The notes under the pieces: generated by a model
Database searches by the model: none
The model's input: only the letters and a program-made list of their open reading frames with translations
What the model was told of the DNA's origin: nothing
From: JBJMLO01 sp045805265
GTDB taxonomy: Bacteria > Actinomycetota > UBA4738 > JACQTL01
DNA length: 64,000 nucleotides
Reading direction: 5' to 3'
Assembly: GCA_045805265.1 (NCBI GenBank)
Contig: JBJMLO010000030.1
Coordinates: 334,597-398,596, forward strand
Shown here: positions 51,408 through 60,098 of the stretch, in pieces
Numbering within the stretch: the stretch's first letter is position 1
How the letters are laid out: the number at the start of each line of letters is the position of its first letter
Position numbers and translations under genes: made by a program

Positions 51408-51423
51408 AAAACTGACCCACTAC
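51408..51423 (-). repeat. Right imperfect inverted repeat of the 1.5-kb segment
   Basis: On the minus strand it reads GTAGTGGGTCAGTTTT, matching the left copy at 49889-49904 but for one missing G. The two define a segment of 1535 bases holding three genes and no transposase. Confidence 0.55.
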
Positions 51424-51510
51424 CGATCAGGGCGCTGGTCGCGGGCCCGGGCGTTGGCGGAGGGGATGTTCACCCGTGGCAAACGTCCTCCGAGGTCCAC
51501 ACCGCGGAGC

Positions 51511-51861
51511 TCACCCCCAGAAGACCGCGGTCGGGTCCTCTCCGATCTCGAGGAGCAGACCGTCGATGTCGGGAGTGGGGTCGACGTCCAAGTAGGAATT
51601 CCACCGCTCGTTGCGGTCCGCCCACTACAACGACCACGCCTGGGTCGCCGCGTCGTACCTGAGCTGCGCGATCTTCATGGAGGACCACTCGGGTCCGAAG
51701 TCCACTCTCCAGGGAGGCCGGCGCTCGATGATCGTGATCGCGTTGCCCCGGACGGAGAATTCGAGCCGAATCTCATCCCGCGCATCGGCCGGAATCCGCC
51801 GCTCACAGAACGCTCGGACCTTGCCCTCAGCACTACGTCGAACAAGCTCAGGAAGGCTCAT
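51511..51861 (-). pseudogene. DUF3024 protein gene interrupted by an amber codon
   Basis: The frame reads MSLPELVRRSAEGKVRAFC, then IPADARDEIRLEFSV, ITIIERRPPWRVDFGPEW and YDAATQAWSL, the well-conserved DUF3024 layout. A TAG at 51625-51627 follows, and the same frame continues in register with WADRNERWNSYLDVDPTPD, the normal DUF3024 C-terminus, to a TGA at 51511. The amber codon stands where the family has Tyr, so a single-base change explains it. The ATG at 51861 follows hsdS by 10 bases on the same strand. A sequencing error or readthrough cannot be excluded. Confidence 0.75.
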
Positions 51862-51871
51862 GGGGCTCACT

Positions 51872-53161
51872 TCAGGCGGCGTCGCCAGACACATCGAGCT
51901 CGCCGGTGACGGCCGCAGTGATGAGTGCTTGGCGGCGTTCGGCTAGGACCCGTAACTGCCGGGACACCCTTTCGATCGCCTCGTTGATCAGGGCTCCATC
52001 CTTACGCAGCTGCTCCACCACACGCCTCTGCTCTTCCAGGGGAGGAAGCGGAATCAGCCACGCGGCGATCTTGCGTGTGCTTGTTGACGCGATACCGGTT
52101 GTTTTGCTAGCGGTAACCTCGTAATAGGCGCGTGCGTACGGCGTCCCGGTCAAGAAGCTGAGGTATTCCGGGAGCAGCCGGTTCGGGTTTGGCCGAATCG
52201 CGAAAACGTGGTTCTGGTGAATGCAATCACCAATTTGGCCGTGCCACACAGAACCTCTCCCCAGCTTGTCGGGATCGCCCCCTTCGGTCATAAGAACATC
52301 CCCGGCTTCGAGCCGCGCCGATCTCGCCATTCGCCGAGGGACGGATACCCATTTCATCTCCGTCAGGTCGAGGAATCCTCCCTGAACGTTGGCGACCCGG
52401 AGATATGGGACCGTGACGTCGTCCGCGGTGGGTTGCCTTCCCGCGTCGAGCGTGACGCCCGACTGGATTCTCGCGACCCGCCCTAACTGCACGAACCCCA
52501 ACTCATTCGGGGGCAGCGGGAGGCCCAATCTCGAGAAGTCTAGAAGTGCGAGCCTTCCATCGCCCGCGCCCAGTGTTCTCATGCGCTGCGCCAATAGATC
52601 CAGAAGTCTGCGTTTCCGTGCAACAAGCTCATCGATGTGGGCGGTCTCGGCGTCTAGGAATCGTGCAACCGTCCGCTGCCGATACGTATCCGGTAATGAC
52701 AGCCGGAGGTCGCCGACATCCCTGAAGCGCAACCCGTAGCGAGTAACGCCGGACGCGGCGATGCTCATCTGCTCTCGTGCATGGACGCTGGCCAGGCTCC
52801 AGTACAAGTACTTGGGATCAACTCGGTAATGCCTTGGTCGAACCACCGCGAGGTGGTAACCGCACACAACGCCGTCGAGGGTCTTGGGTACGAATGCCGG
52901 TACTCCGATATCGTCGGCGGTCTCTGAGTCCTTCGTGAGGAGAACATCCCCAGCGCGCAGACTGAACGACCGAACCTGATCGACGGATGCGGTCGCATCC
53001 ATAAATACAAGTTCGTCGGTGATCTCGGCGTGGTAGTAGACGTCCGTGTAGTTGCAGAGCCTGACCGGCAACTGATCCTCGACGGTCTTCTTGTCGACGC
53101 TACTGAAAGCCACGTTCGCGATCTGCTTGAGCCGCACTGCCGACCAAGGGGCCATAGTCAT
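51872..53161 (-). CDS. hsdS: Type I restriction-modification specificity subunit HsdS
   Basis: 429 residues with two target-recognition domains, each followed by a conserved helix. The first half has LKQIANVAFSSV and LSLPDTYRQRTVARFLDAETAHIDELVARKRRLLDLL; the second has VQLGRVARIQSGVT and LPPLEEQRRVVEQLRKDGALI. Each half recognises one part of a bipartite DNA site. The start overlaps the hsdM stop (ATGA). The target sequence cannot be deduced. Confidence 0.93.
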   Translation of the reverse strand: MTMAPWSAVRLKQIANVAFSSVDKKTVEDQLPVRLCNYTDVYYHAEITDELVFMDATASVDQVRSFSLRAGDVLLTKDSETADDIGVPAFVPKTLDGVVCGYHLAVVRPRHYRVDPKYLYWSLASVHAREQMSIAASGVTRYGLRFRDVGDLRLSLPDTYRQRTVARFLDAETAHIDELVARKRRLLDLLAQRMRTLGAGDGRLALLDFSRLGLPLPPNELGFVQLGRVARIQSGVTLDAGRQPTADDVTVPYLRVANVQGGFLDLTEMKWVSVPRRMARSARLEAGDVLMTEGGDPDKLGRGSVWHGQIGDCIHQNHVFAIRPNPNRLLPEYLSFLTGTPYARAYYEVTASKTTGIASTSTRKIAAWLIPLPPLEEQRRVVEQLRKDGALINEAIERVSRQLRVLAERRQALITAAVTGELDVSGDAA

Positions 53162-55110
53162 TCCGTGACCTCGCGGAGCAAGTCGAGGATCTCGACCTCT
53201 AGAGCTTTGATCTCGGCGTCGATCTCTTCGAGTGGTCTTGGCGGCATGTACTCGTAGAAGTGCCGAGTGAAGGGGATCTCGAAGCCGATCCTCGTCTTCG
53301 GCTCGTCGACCCACCCGTCTGGCACGAACGGCAACACTTCGCGGTTCACGTATTGGGCGACGTCCTCGGAGAGGGGCACGTTCTCGTAGTCGCGGAGCTC
53401 TGAGTCGGGTTCGGGCTGGCTCTTCTGGTCGATCACGACTGGCGCGCCGGGGTCTCGGACTCGTGCCGAGTCCAGGACCGCCTTCTCGATCGGCTTTCCG
53501 AGCTTGCCGACCTCGGCGAGCGCCACTCGGACCTTGTCCGCGAAGAGGTCGCGCTCCGTAGTCGACGTTCCCTTCAGGCCGCGGATCGCGGTGATCAGCC
53601 TCTCGCGAACTTCCTCGTCCAGCTTGGCCACCGCCTTCGACGCCTCCAGGGCGGCCAGCGTCTCCTCTGTCACTTCGAATCGCACGCGCAGTGGCCGCTC
53701 CACGGTGATCCGGCGGTAGCCGAAGTCGCGGTTGTCGAAAATCTTGCAGCGGGCGCCTTCCTCGAACTCGGAGTAGAGCCTGGTGATCTCCTCGATCTGG
53801 TCGTCGCTGATCGTCTTGCGCTTCTCGCCGAGGCTCTTGCGCATCTTCGTCCACAGCTCGCGGGCGTCGACGAGCTGGATCTTCCCCTTCCGCTCATCGG
53901 ACTTTCGGTTCGTCAGCACCCAGAAGTACGTCGAGATGCCTGTGTTGTAGAAGAGCTGGTCGGGCAGGCCGACGATCGCCTCGAGCCAGTCGTTTTCGAT
54001 GATCCAGCGGCGGATCTCGGACTCGCCGGAGCTGGCGCCGCCGGTGAACAGGGGTGAGGCGTTGAAGACGATCGCCAGGCGCGAGCCGCCCTTCTCCGGC
54101 GGCTTCATCTTCGACAGCATGTGCTGGAGGAACAGCAGCGAGCCGTCGTTGATCCTCGGCAGACCTGCCCCGAACCGGCCGTGGTAGCCGCGCTTCTCAC
54201 GCTCCTGCCGGATCGGCTCCTCGACCTTCTTCCACTCCACGCCGAACGGCGGGTTGGCCAGCATGTAGTCGAACCCCATGCCCTCCGGCACTCCGTCCTC
54301 GGTGAACGAGTTGCCGAAGTAGATGTTCGACGCGTCCTGGCCCTTCAGCATCATGTCCGAGCGGCACACCGCGTACGTCTCGGCGTTCAGCTCCTGCCCG
54401 TACACACGCAGACGCGCTCCCCGATTGAGCGAGCGCAGATGGTCCTCGGCCACGCTCAGCATCCCGCCCGTCCCGCACGCCGGGTCGTACAGCGTCCGCA
54501 CCACGCCCGGCTTCGTCAGCGCATCGGCGTCGTTGGCGAACAGGATGTTCACCATCAGCTTGATGACCTCGCGCGGCGTGAAGTGCTCGCCGGCCGTCTC
54601 GTTCGAGAGCTCGGAGAACTTGCGGACGAGCTCCTCGTACACGTAGCCCATCTCGAGGTTCGAGACCCGGTCGGGGTGCAGGTCGATGTCGCAGAACTTC
54701 GACACGACCATGTAGAGGAGGTTCGAGCGCTCCAGCCGGCGGATCTGCGCCTCGAACTCGAACTTCGCGACGACGTCCTGGGTTCCCTGGTCGAAGCCGC
54801 GGATGTGGCCGCGGAGGTTCTCGCCGAGGTTCGGCGGGTCGTCCAGCAGCTTGAGGAACGTGAACTGCGACGTGTTGTTGAACCCGTGGCCGGTGAGCTG
54901 GTTCAGCACCGAGTCGACGTTCTCGAGGCGGCCCTTCAGCTCCTCGTGCCGCTTCAGCACTCGGTCCTTGGTCGGCTCGAGCACCGAGTCGAGCCGGCGC
55001 AGGACGGTCAGCGGGAGGATCACCTTGCCGTACTCGGACTGCTTGTAGTCACCGCGGAGGAGGTCGGCGACCGACCAGATGAACGCCACCTTCTCCTGGA
55101 AGTTGTCCAC
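53158..55110 (-). CDS. hsdM: Type I restriction-modification methylase HsdM
   Basis: 650 residues. N-terminal helical domain with VILPLTVLRRLDSVLEP, then the N6-adenine methylase core: SAM motif LYDPACGTGGMLSVAEDHL and catalytic YMLANPPFGVEWKK, plus FYNTGISTYFWVLTNRK. The C-terminal 150 residues are longer than in minimal HsdM, as in many type I C-like methylases. GTG at 55110 has GGAGGAG close upstream, and a -10 TATAGT at 55141-55146. Modifies adenine in the site recognised by HsdS. Confidence 0.93.
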   Translation of the reverse strand: MDNFQEKVAFIWSVADLLRGDYKQSEYGKVILPLTVLRRLDSVLEPTKDRVLKRHEELKGRLENVDSVLNQLTGHGFNNTSQFTFLKLLDDPPNLGENLRGHIRGFDQGTQDVVAKFEFEAQIRRLERSNLLYMVVSKFCDIDLHPDRVSNLEMGYVYEELVRKFSELSNETAGEHFTPREVIKLMVNILFANDADALTKPGVVRTLYDPACGTGGMLSVAEDHLRSLNRGARLRVYGQELNAETYAVCRSDMMLKGQDASNIYFGNSFTEDGVPEGMGFDYMLANPPFGVEWKKVEEPIRQEREKRGYHGRFGAGLPRINDGSLLFLQHMLSKMKPPEKGGSRLAIVFNASPLFTGGASSGESEIRRWIIENDWLEAIVGLPDQLFYNTGISTYFWVLTNRKSDERKGKIQLVDARELWTKMRKSLGEKRKTISDDQIEEITRLYSEFEEGARCKIFDNRDFGYRRITVERPLRVRFEVTEETLAALEASKAVAKLDEEVRERLITAIRGLKGTSTTERDLFADKVRVALAEVGKLGKPIEKAVLDSARVRDPGAPVVIDQKSQPEPDSELRDYENVPLSEDVAQYVNREVLPFVPDGWVDEPKTRIGFEIPFTRHFYEYMPPRPLEEIDAEIKALEVEILDLLREVTE

Positions 55111-55140
55111 GGGCTCCTCCCCCAACGTTCGGGCGGGGCC

Positions 55141-55146
55141 ACTATA
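55141..55146 (-). promoter_or_regulatory. -10 element for hsdMS
   Basis: TATAGT on the minus strand, 31 bases upstream of the hsdM GTG. The -35 is not convincing. Confidence 0.4.
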
Positions 55147-55245
55147 CGGATGCCGCGCCCCGGAGAACCGAACCGTCGGATCGCCGTGTCGGCGGCACCG
55201 GATAGGGTGCGTGTCTCCTCCCCGGAGACCGAATCGAGGGGGAAC

Positions 55246-55677
55246 GTGGCTGTCCGGGTGTGGGGAGCGGTCGGCGATCGGCTCGTCGAGGTGCTCACTG
55301 AGGCGGCCGAGGCGGATTCTGGGCTCCGCATCGTCGGGCTGCCCGCCGGTCGAGCTCGGACGGCCGCCGACAGGGTTCGGGCAGCGATCGTGAATTCTCG
55401 CCTGTTGCCGGAGGCGGCGTTGGTCGAGATCCGCCTGGAACCGCCGCTGGACAGCGGGGAGAGCGCTCCTCTGGACCTCCCGATGGCACTGGGCGCACTG
55501 GTCTCTACCGGTGTGATCGGCGAGGGGCTCGGGTGGATCTTCGCAACCGGGCGCCTCGGGTTGGATGGATCGGTGCACCTCGGTGACGTCGATGAGCCAC
55601 GCACGCTCCGGGAGGTCGTCAGTTCGTGTCAGACCCCCCTGCTAGGGTACGAACATCAGTTCGAGGGGGAGATGTGA
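55246..55677 (+). CDS. Orphan ChlI/ComM N-terminal-like domain protein
   Basis: 143 residues. It matches only the N-terminal (S5-fold) domain of ComM/YifB and Mg-chelatase ChlI-like proteins: LRIVGLPAGRARTAADRVRA, AIVNSRLLPEAALVEIRLEP, APLDLPMALGALVSTGVI, FATGRLGLDGSV. The AAA+ ATPase and C-terminal domains are absent. Its stop overlaps the GTG of the HNH gene (GTGA), so it is not a chance remnant but the first cistron of a pair. Function unknown. Confidence 0.75.
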   Translation: MAVRVWGAVGDRLVEVLTEAAEADSGLRIVGLPAGRARTAADRVRAAIVNSRLLPEAALVEIRLEPPLDSGESAPLDLPMALGALVSTGVIGEGLGWIFATGRLGLDGSVHLGDVDEPRTLREVVSSCQTPLLGYEHQFEGEM

Positions 55678-56885
55678 GCGAACTCAGGTCGGCCATCGAC
55701 GAGCTCCGGTCAGAGGACCTGGCCTCGCTGCCCGATGCCCGGGTGGAGGAGGACTTCGTGGAGCTCCAGCGGGCATCGGAGCTCCTGGAACTGGAGCGGC
55801 TCCGGCGCCTGGCCGACATCGACCGCCGGGGGTTGTACCGGCGCGACGGGCACCTGTCCCCGGCGTCGTGGCTGACGGACCGGTTCCGGGTCGTCTGGGG
55901 AGCGGCCCGGGAGGCGGTTCGCCAAGCCCGGGCCCTGGAGGAGATGCCCGAGACCAGGAAGGCCGTCGAGGAGGGCGAGCTGTCCACGTCCGCAGCCCGG
56001 GTGCTCGTGCACGCCCGGGAGGCCGATCCGGAGGCGTTCTCCCAGGCCGAGCGGGAACTCGTGGATGCGGCCCGGATCCACGCCACCGGGAGCCTCCGTC
56101 GCATCGCTGCCTACTGGCGCCAGGCGGTGGAGCGGGAGCGGGCGGTCGAGGGAGAGGACCGCATCCGGGAGCAGCGCAGGCTCTATGCCTCGGTCACGTT
56201 CCTTGGAATGGTTCGCATCGACGGCACGCTCGATCCGGAGCTCGGCGAGACCGTCCTGACTGCCCTGCAGGCTGCGACGGATGCGGCTATCCGCTCGCCG
56301 GGTGGATCCGATGACCGGACTCCGGCCCAGCGTCGGGCGGATGGCCTCGGGGAGATCTGCCGACAGTGGCTCGACAATTCGGGGCGACCCAGTGTGGCCG
56401 GGGAGCGCCCCCATGTGACGGTGACCGTGGGGGCCGAGGTCCTTCGGGACCCTGTTCCCGTGACGCCCGATGGCGTCATGGTGCCCTGCGAGCTCGACCA
56501 CGTCGGTCCGGTCGACGCCGAGATCGCACGGCGGATCGCCTGCGACGCCTCCATCACCCGGGTCGTGATGGCCGGGCCCTCGGAGCCGCTGGACGTGGGC
56601 AGGAGGACCCCATTGGTCTCTCCCGCCCTGCGGCGAGGCGTCATCGCGAGGGATCGCGGGTGCCGATTCCCGGGGTGCGACCGGCCCCACACCTGGTGCG
56701 ACGCACACCATGTAGTCCACTGGGCGGAGGGGGGTCCCACGGCGCTGGCGAACCTCCTCCTGCTTTGCCGCCGGCACCACCGAATGGTGCACGAGCGGGG
56801 TGGATTCCAACTGCATCTCGAGGACGGCCGTCCGGTGTTTCGCAGGAGCGACGGGTCGGTCCTGGAGGATCGGGCTCCGCCGTAG
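55674..56885 (+). CDS. DUF222/13E12-family protein with HNH nuclease domain
   Basis: 403 residues. The DUF222 (13E12 repeat family) region (about 20-290) has LLELERLRRLADIDRRGLYR and VWGAAREAVRQARALEEMP. The C-terminal HNH domain has GCRFPGCDRPHTWCDAHHVVHWAEGG and LLCRRHHRMVHE, with all Cys and His metal ligands. This family is multi-copy in many actinobacteria and is often considered mobile-element-like. GTG start overlaps the ChlI-N-like gene. It ends 68 bases from convergent sufB, at the right edge of the island. Confidence 0.9.
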   Translation: MSELRSAIDELRSEDLASLPDARVEEDFVELQRASELLELERLRRLADIDRRGLYRRDGHLSPASWLTDRFRVVWGAAREAVRQARALEEMPETRKAVEEGELSTSAARVLVHAREADPEAFSQAERELVDAARIHATGSLRRIAAYWRQAVERERAVEGEDRIREQRRLYASVTFLGMVRIDGTLDPELGETVLTALQAATDAAIRSPGGSDDRTPAQRRADGLGEICRQWLDNSGRPSVAGERPHVTVTVGAEVLRDPVPVTPDGVMVPCELDHVGPVDAEIARRIACDASITRVVMAGPSEPLDVGRRTPLVSPALRRGVIARDRGCRFPGCDRPHTWCDAHHVVHWAEGGPTALANLLLLCRRHHRMVHERGGFQLHLEDGRPVFRRSDGSVLEDRAPP

Positions 56886-56953
56886 CGCCGCCCGGAGCCA
56901 TGCTCGTCGCAGGTCGTACCAGTGTCCGGGAGCCTGATGAAGCCGGAGGCGGT

Positions 56954-58366
56954 CTACCCGACCGCGCCCTCCATCTGGAGCTCGATGAGGCGGTTCAGCT
57001 CGACCGCGTACTCCATGGGGAGCTCGCGGGTGATCGGCTCGATGAAGCCGTTCACGATCATCGCGGTGGCCTCGGCCTCGGTGAGGCCTCGACTCATCAG
57101 GTAAAAGAGCTGGTCCTCGCCGACCTTGCTCACCGTGGCCTCGTGGCCGAGTGACGCGGTCTCGTCCTCCACCTCGATGTAGGGGTACGTGTCGGAGCGC
57201 GAGTCGTCGTCGAGGATCAGGGCGTCGCACCGGACGGTCGACTTCGCGTGGTGCGCGTCTGGCTCCACGCGGATCAGGCCGCGGTAGCCGGTCCTGCCCC
57301 CGTCCTTGCTCACCGACTTCGAGTTGATCACGCTGGTCGTGTACGGCGCCGCGTGGATGGCCTTGCCGCCGGCGTCCGTGTGCATGCCCTTGCCGGCGTA
57401 CGCCACGCTCAGCACCTCGCCGCGCGCACCCTTGCCGAGCAGGTAAATCGACGGGTACTTCATCGTGATCTTCGAGCCGATGTTGCCGTCGATCCACTCC
57501 ATGACGGCGTCCTCGTACGCGGCCGCCCGCTTCGTCACGAGGTTGTACACGTTGGTCGACCAGTTCTGGATCGTCGTGTACCGGACCCGAGCGCCCTTCT
57601 TCACCACGATCTCGACCACCGCGGAGTGCAGCGAGTCGGTCGTGTAGATCGGCGCCGAGCAGCCCTCGACGTAGTGCACGTACGAGCCCTCGTCCGCGAT
57701 GATCAGCGTCCGCTCGAACTGGCCCATGTTCTCCGCGTTGATCCGGAAGTAGGCCTGGAGCGGGATGTCCACGTGCACGCCCGGCGGCACGTAGATGAAC
57801 GACCCACCGCTCCACACGGCCGAGTTCAGCGCCGCGAACTTGTTGTCGTTCGGCGGGATGATCGTCCCGAAGTACTCCTTGACGATGTCCGGGTGCTCCC
57901 GCAGCGCGGTGTCCATGTCGCCGAACAGCACGCCCATCTGATCCAGCTCGTCGCGGATCTTGTGGTAGACGACTTCGGACTCGTACTGCGCGCTGACGCC
58001 ACCCAGGTACTTCTTCTCCGCCTCGGGGATGCCGAGCTTGTCCCAGGTCCCCCGGATGTCCTCCGGCAGGTCCTCCCAGGACTGAGCCTGCTTCTCGGTC
58101 GAGCGGATGAAGTAGTAGATGTCGTCGAAGTCGATGTCCGACAGGTCCGCGCCCCACCACGGCATGGGCCGGCCCCGGAAGTGCTTGAGGGCCTTCAGCC
58201 GGTACTTCCGCATCCAGTCGGGCTCGCTCTTGAGGTAGGAGATCTCCTCCACGACCTCTTCGGACAGCCCCTTCTTGGGCTGGAACACGTAGTGCTCGGG
58301 ATCGTGCCAGCCGAAGCGGTATCCCTTGTCGAGTTCCCTGAGGTGCTCTTCCTGCGTGATGGCCAT
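56954..58366 (-). CDS. sufB: SufB scaffold subunit
   Basis: 470 residues, full length. Typical stretches: GYRFGWHDPEHYVFQPKKGL, SAVWSGGSFIYVPPGVHVDI, HYVEGCSAPIYTTDSLHSAV, RVRYTTIQNWSTNVYNLVTKR, SRGLTEAEATAMIVNGFIEP. SufB carries the nascent cluster with SufC and SufD. An in-frame GTG at 58390 is an alternative start. Downstream, where sufD is expected, lies the accessory island, with sufD only at 41674. Confidence 0.95.
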   Translation of the reverse strand: MAITQEEHLRELDKGYRFGWHDPEHYVFQPKKGLSEEVVEEISYLKSEPDWMRKYRLKALKHFRGRPMPWWGADLSDIDFDDIYYFIRSTEKQAQSWEDLPEDIRGTWDKLGIPEAEKKYLGGVSAQYESEVVYHKIRDELDQMGVLFGDMDTALREHPDIVKEYFGTIIPPNDNKFAALNSAVWSGGSFIYVPPGVHVDIPLQAYFRINAENMGQFERTLIIADEGSYVHYVEGCSAPIYTTDSLHSAVVEIVVKKGARVRYTTIQNWSTNVYNLVTKRAAAYEDAVMEWIDGNIGSKITMKYPSIYLLGKGARGEVLSVAYAGKGMHTDAGGKAIHAAPYTTSVINSKSVSKDGGRTGYRGLIRVEPDAHHAKSTVRCDALILDDDSRSDTYPYIEVEDETASLGHEATVSKVGEDQLFYLMSRGLTEAEATAMIVNGFIEPITRELPMEYAVELNRLIELQMEGAVG

Positions 58367-58582
58367 GCGATCAGTCTCCCGGTTGCTCACCCGTGGTGGC
58401 GAATCCAGTCTACCGCCCAGCCCCGGCCGAAGTCGACCTGGGGGGTCGGAATTGACCCCCGACGCTCGGATCGCTCCCTCGGCAGCATCCTCCCCCCTGT
58501 GACCGCCTCCAAGCGTGCATCACGAGGGAAGAGTAGTGGGGTGCTTTCCGGGGGGCATTCGGCGGGCGGAGCCCCCCGAACA

Positions 58583-59434
58583 TCAGCCCTTCTCGACCGG
58601 AACGCCCACGAGGGAGCCGTACTCCGTCCAGGAGCCGTCGTAGTTCTTGACGTTCGGGTACCCCAGCAGCTCGTTGAGCACGAACCACGTGTGGGACGAA
58701 CGCTCGCCGATCCGGCAGTAGGCGATGACCTCGTCTCCGACCGTCACGCCGGCGCCCTCGTACAGCGCCTTCAGCTCGTCGGCCGACTTGAAGGTCCCGT
58801 CGTCGTTGGCCGCCTTCACCCATGGGATGTTCGCCGCGCCGGGGATGTGGCCCGGCACCTGGGCCTGCTCCTGCGGCAGGTGGTCGGGGGCGAGCTTCTC
58901 CCCACGAAACTCCTCGGGCGAGCGGACGTCGATGAACTTCGCGGCGCCACCCTCGCGAACCTGCCACAGCACCTCGTCGCGCATCGACCGGATGTCCTCG
59001 TTGGTCGCGCCGGACACCTTGAGCTCGGTCGCGTCGTAGGACGGCACGTCGCCCGTCAGCTCACGGCTCTCCAGCTCCCACTTCTTGCGGCCCCCGTTCA
59101 GCAGCTTCACGTTCGGGTAGCCGAGGTAGCGAACCAGCCAGTACGCGTAGGCCGCGAACCAGTTGTTGTTGCCTCCGTACAGCACCACAGTCGTGTCGGT
59201 TCCCACTCCGGCCCGCTGCAGCAGACGCCCGAGCCCGGCCTGGTCAACGTACTCGCGACCGGTCTCCGCATGGAGGTCGGTGTTCCAGTTCCACGCCACC
59301 GCTCCAGGGATGTGCCCCTTCTCGTACGCGCTCGTGTCCTCGTCGACCTCGACGACCCGGAGGTTCGGATCGGACCGGTGCTGCTCGAGCCAATCGGTCT
59401 CGACCAACGCGTCCGGGTTGGTGTATTCGGCCAT
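58583..59434 (-). CDS. Two-domain rhodanese sulfurtransferase
   Basis: 283 residues with two rhodanese modules (about 1-135 and 150-283). The active-site Cys is in AYCRIGERSSHTW in the second module; the first is non-catalytic, as usual. N-terminal ALVETDWLEQHRSDPNLRVV is typical of thiosulfate sulfurtransferases. It lies upstream of sufB on the same strand with 192 bases between (58391-58582), and may supply sulfane sulfur, though thiosulfate detoxification is the alternative. Confidence 0.9.
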   Translation of the reverse strand: MAEYTNPDALVETDWLEQHRSDPNLRVVEVDEDTSAYEKGHIPGAVAWNWNTDLHAETGREYVDQAGLGRLLQRAGVGTDTTVVLYGGNNNWFAAYAYWLVRYLGYPNVKLLNGGRKKWELESRELTGDVPSYDATELKVSGATNEDIRSMRDEVLWQVREGGAAKFIDVRSPEEFRGEKLAPDHLPQEQAQVPGHIPGAANIPWVKAANDDGTFKSADELKALYEGAGVTVGDEVIAYCRIGERSSHTWFVLNELLGYPNVKNYDGSWTEYGSLVGVPVEKG

Positions 59435-59560
59435 GCCGCTCTCCTTCCACGAGAAGACGGAAACTCGACCTGACAGGTCGGAAATACTAGATCGGGGCTC
59501 GTGCTCGTCGCAACTGCGACGGCCCCCCCGCAGCAGAGCCCGCGGAGTCGAGGATCCGTT

Positions 59561-59608
59561 CGGTCAGCGGGTCAGCAGATCCGGGGGCAGAGCGGTCAGC
59601 GGGTCAGC
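59561..59608. repeat. Direct repeat next to the sufT-like gene
   Basis: The 16-base unit CGGTCAGCGGGTCAGC occurs at 59561-59576 and 59593-59608, immediately beyond the stop of the sufT-like gene. Short direct repeat of no clear function. Confidence 0.5.
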
Positions 59609-59611
59609 CGG

Positions 59612-60037
59612 TCAGAAGTACCCGAGGGCCTCCTTGGCCTCCTCGGACATCATCTCCGGCGACCACGGCGGGCGGAGCACCATCTCCGCCTCGAAGGAGT
59701 CGATGCCCGGCAGTGGGTCGATCAGCTCGTGCATCTGGGCCTCGACCAGGGGACCGATGGGGCAGCCCATCGTCGTCAGCGTGTAGGTCACGTGGACGTT
59801 GCCCTCGCTGATGTCGACCTCGTAGACGAGCCCCAGGTCCACGATGTTGATCCCGAGCTCCGGGTCGATCACCGACTTCAGGGCTTCGAGCACGTCGTCC
59901 TTCGTCAGCGTGCCCTGGCCGTTCGTCCCGCCAGTGCCCTCCGGATGCCCGTCGGACACGGTCGCCGCTGCCGGGGTCCGGTCCACTGCGGCGGCGGCGC
60001 GGGGCTCCGCCTCGATCCAGTCATTCGCTTCGCTCAT
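59612..60037 (-). CDS. SufT/MIP18-family (DUF59) iron-sulfur maturation protein
   Basis: 141 residues. An Ala/Pro/Gly-rich N-terminal extension (about 1-45) precedes the DUF59 domain: ALKSVIDPELGINIVDLGLV, VTYTLTTMGCPIGPLVEAQ with the conserved Cys, and LRPPWSPEMMSEEAKEALGY. AGGAGGT lies close before the ATG. It is the first gene of the leftward suf region and is common in actinobacterial suf operons. Divergent from the response regulator at 60099. Confidence 0.92.
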   Translation of the reverse strand: MSEANDWIEAEPRAAAAVDRTPAAATVSDGHPEGTGGTNGQGTLTKDDVLEALKSVIDPELGINIVDLGLVYEVDISEGNVHVTYTLTTMGCPIGPLVEAQMHELIDPLPGIDSFEAEMVLRPPWSPEMMSEEAKEALGYF

Positions 60038-60098
60038 TTCGGGACCTCCTGGGTCTATTGTAGGGACCGGCCCCGACCAGACACCTGTGAGGTGTGGC

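Larger units (their letters stand above)
41675..56953. mobile_element. Defence/accessory island interrupting the suf operon
   Basis: This 15.3-kb block separates sufB from sufD, which share strand and order and are usually adjacent. It holds a type I restriction system in two parts, three toxin-antitoxin pairs, a MORC-like ATPase, an inverted-repeat-bounded segment, a broken gene and an HNH protein. No integrase, flanking tRNA or clear direct repeat was found at the edges, so the mode of entry is unknown and the borders are only bounded by the suf genes. Confidence 0.7.

Noticed and set aside
58391..58582. Possible tRNA or riboswitch between sufB and the sulfurtransferase gene
   Set aside because: No cloverleaf, no conserved riboswitch core and no tRNA 3' CCA pattern could be found by eye.
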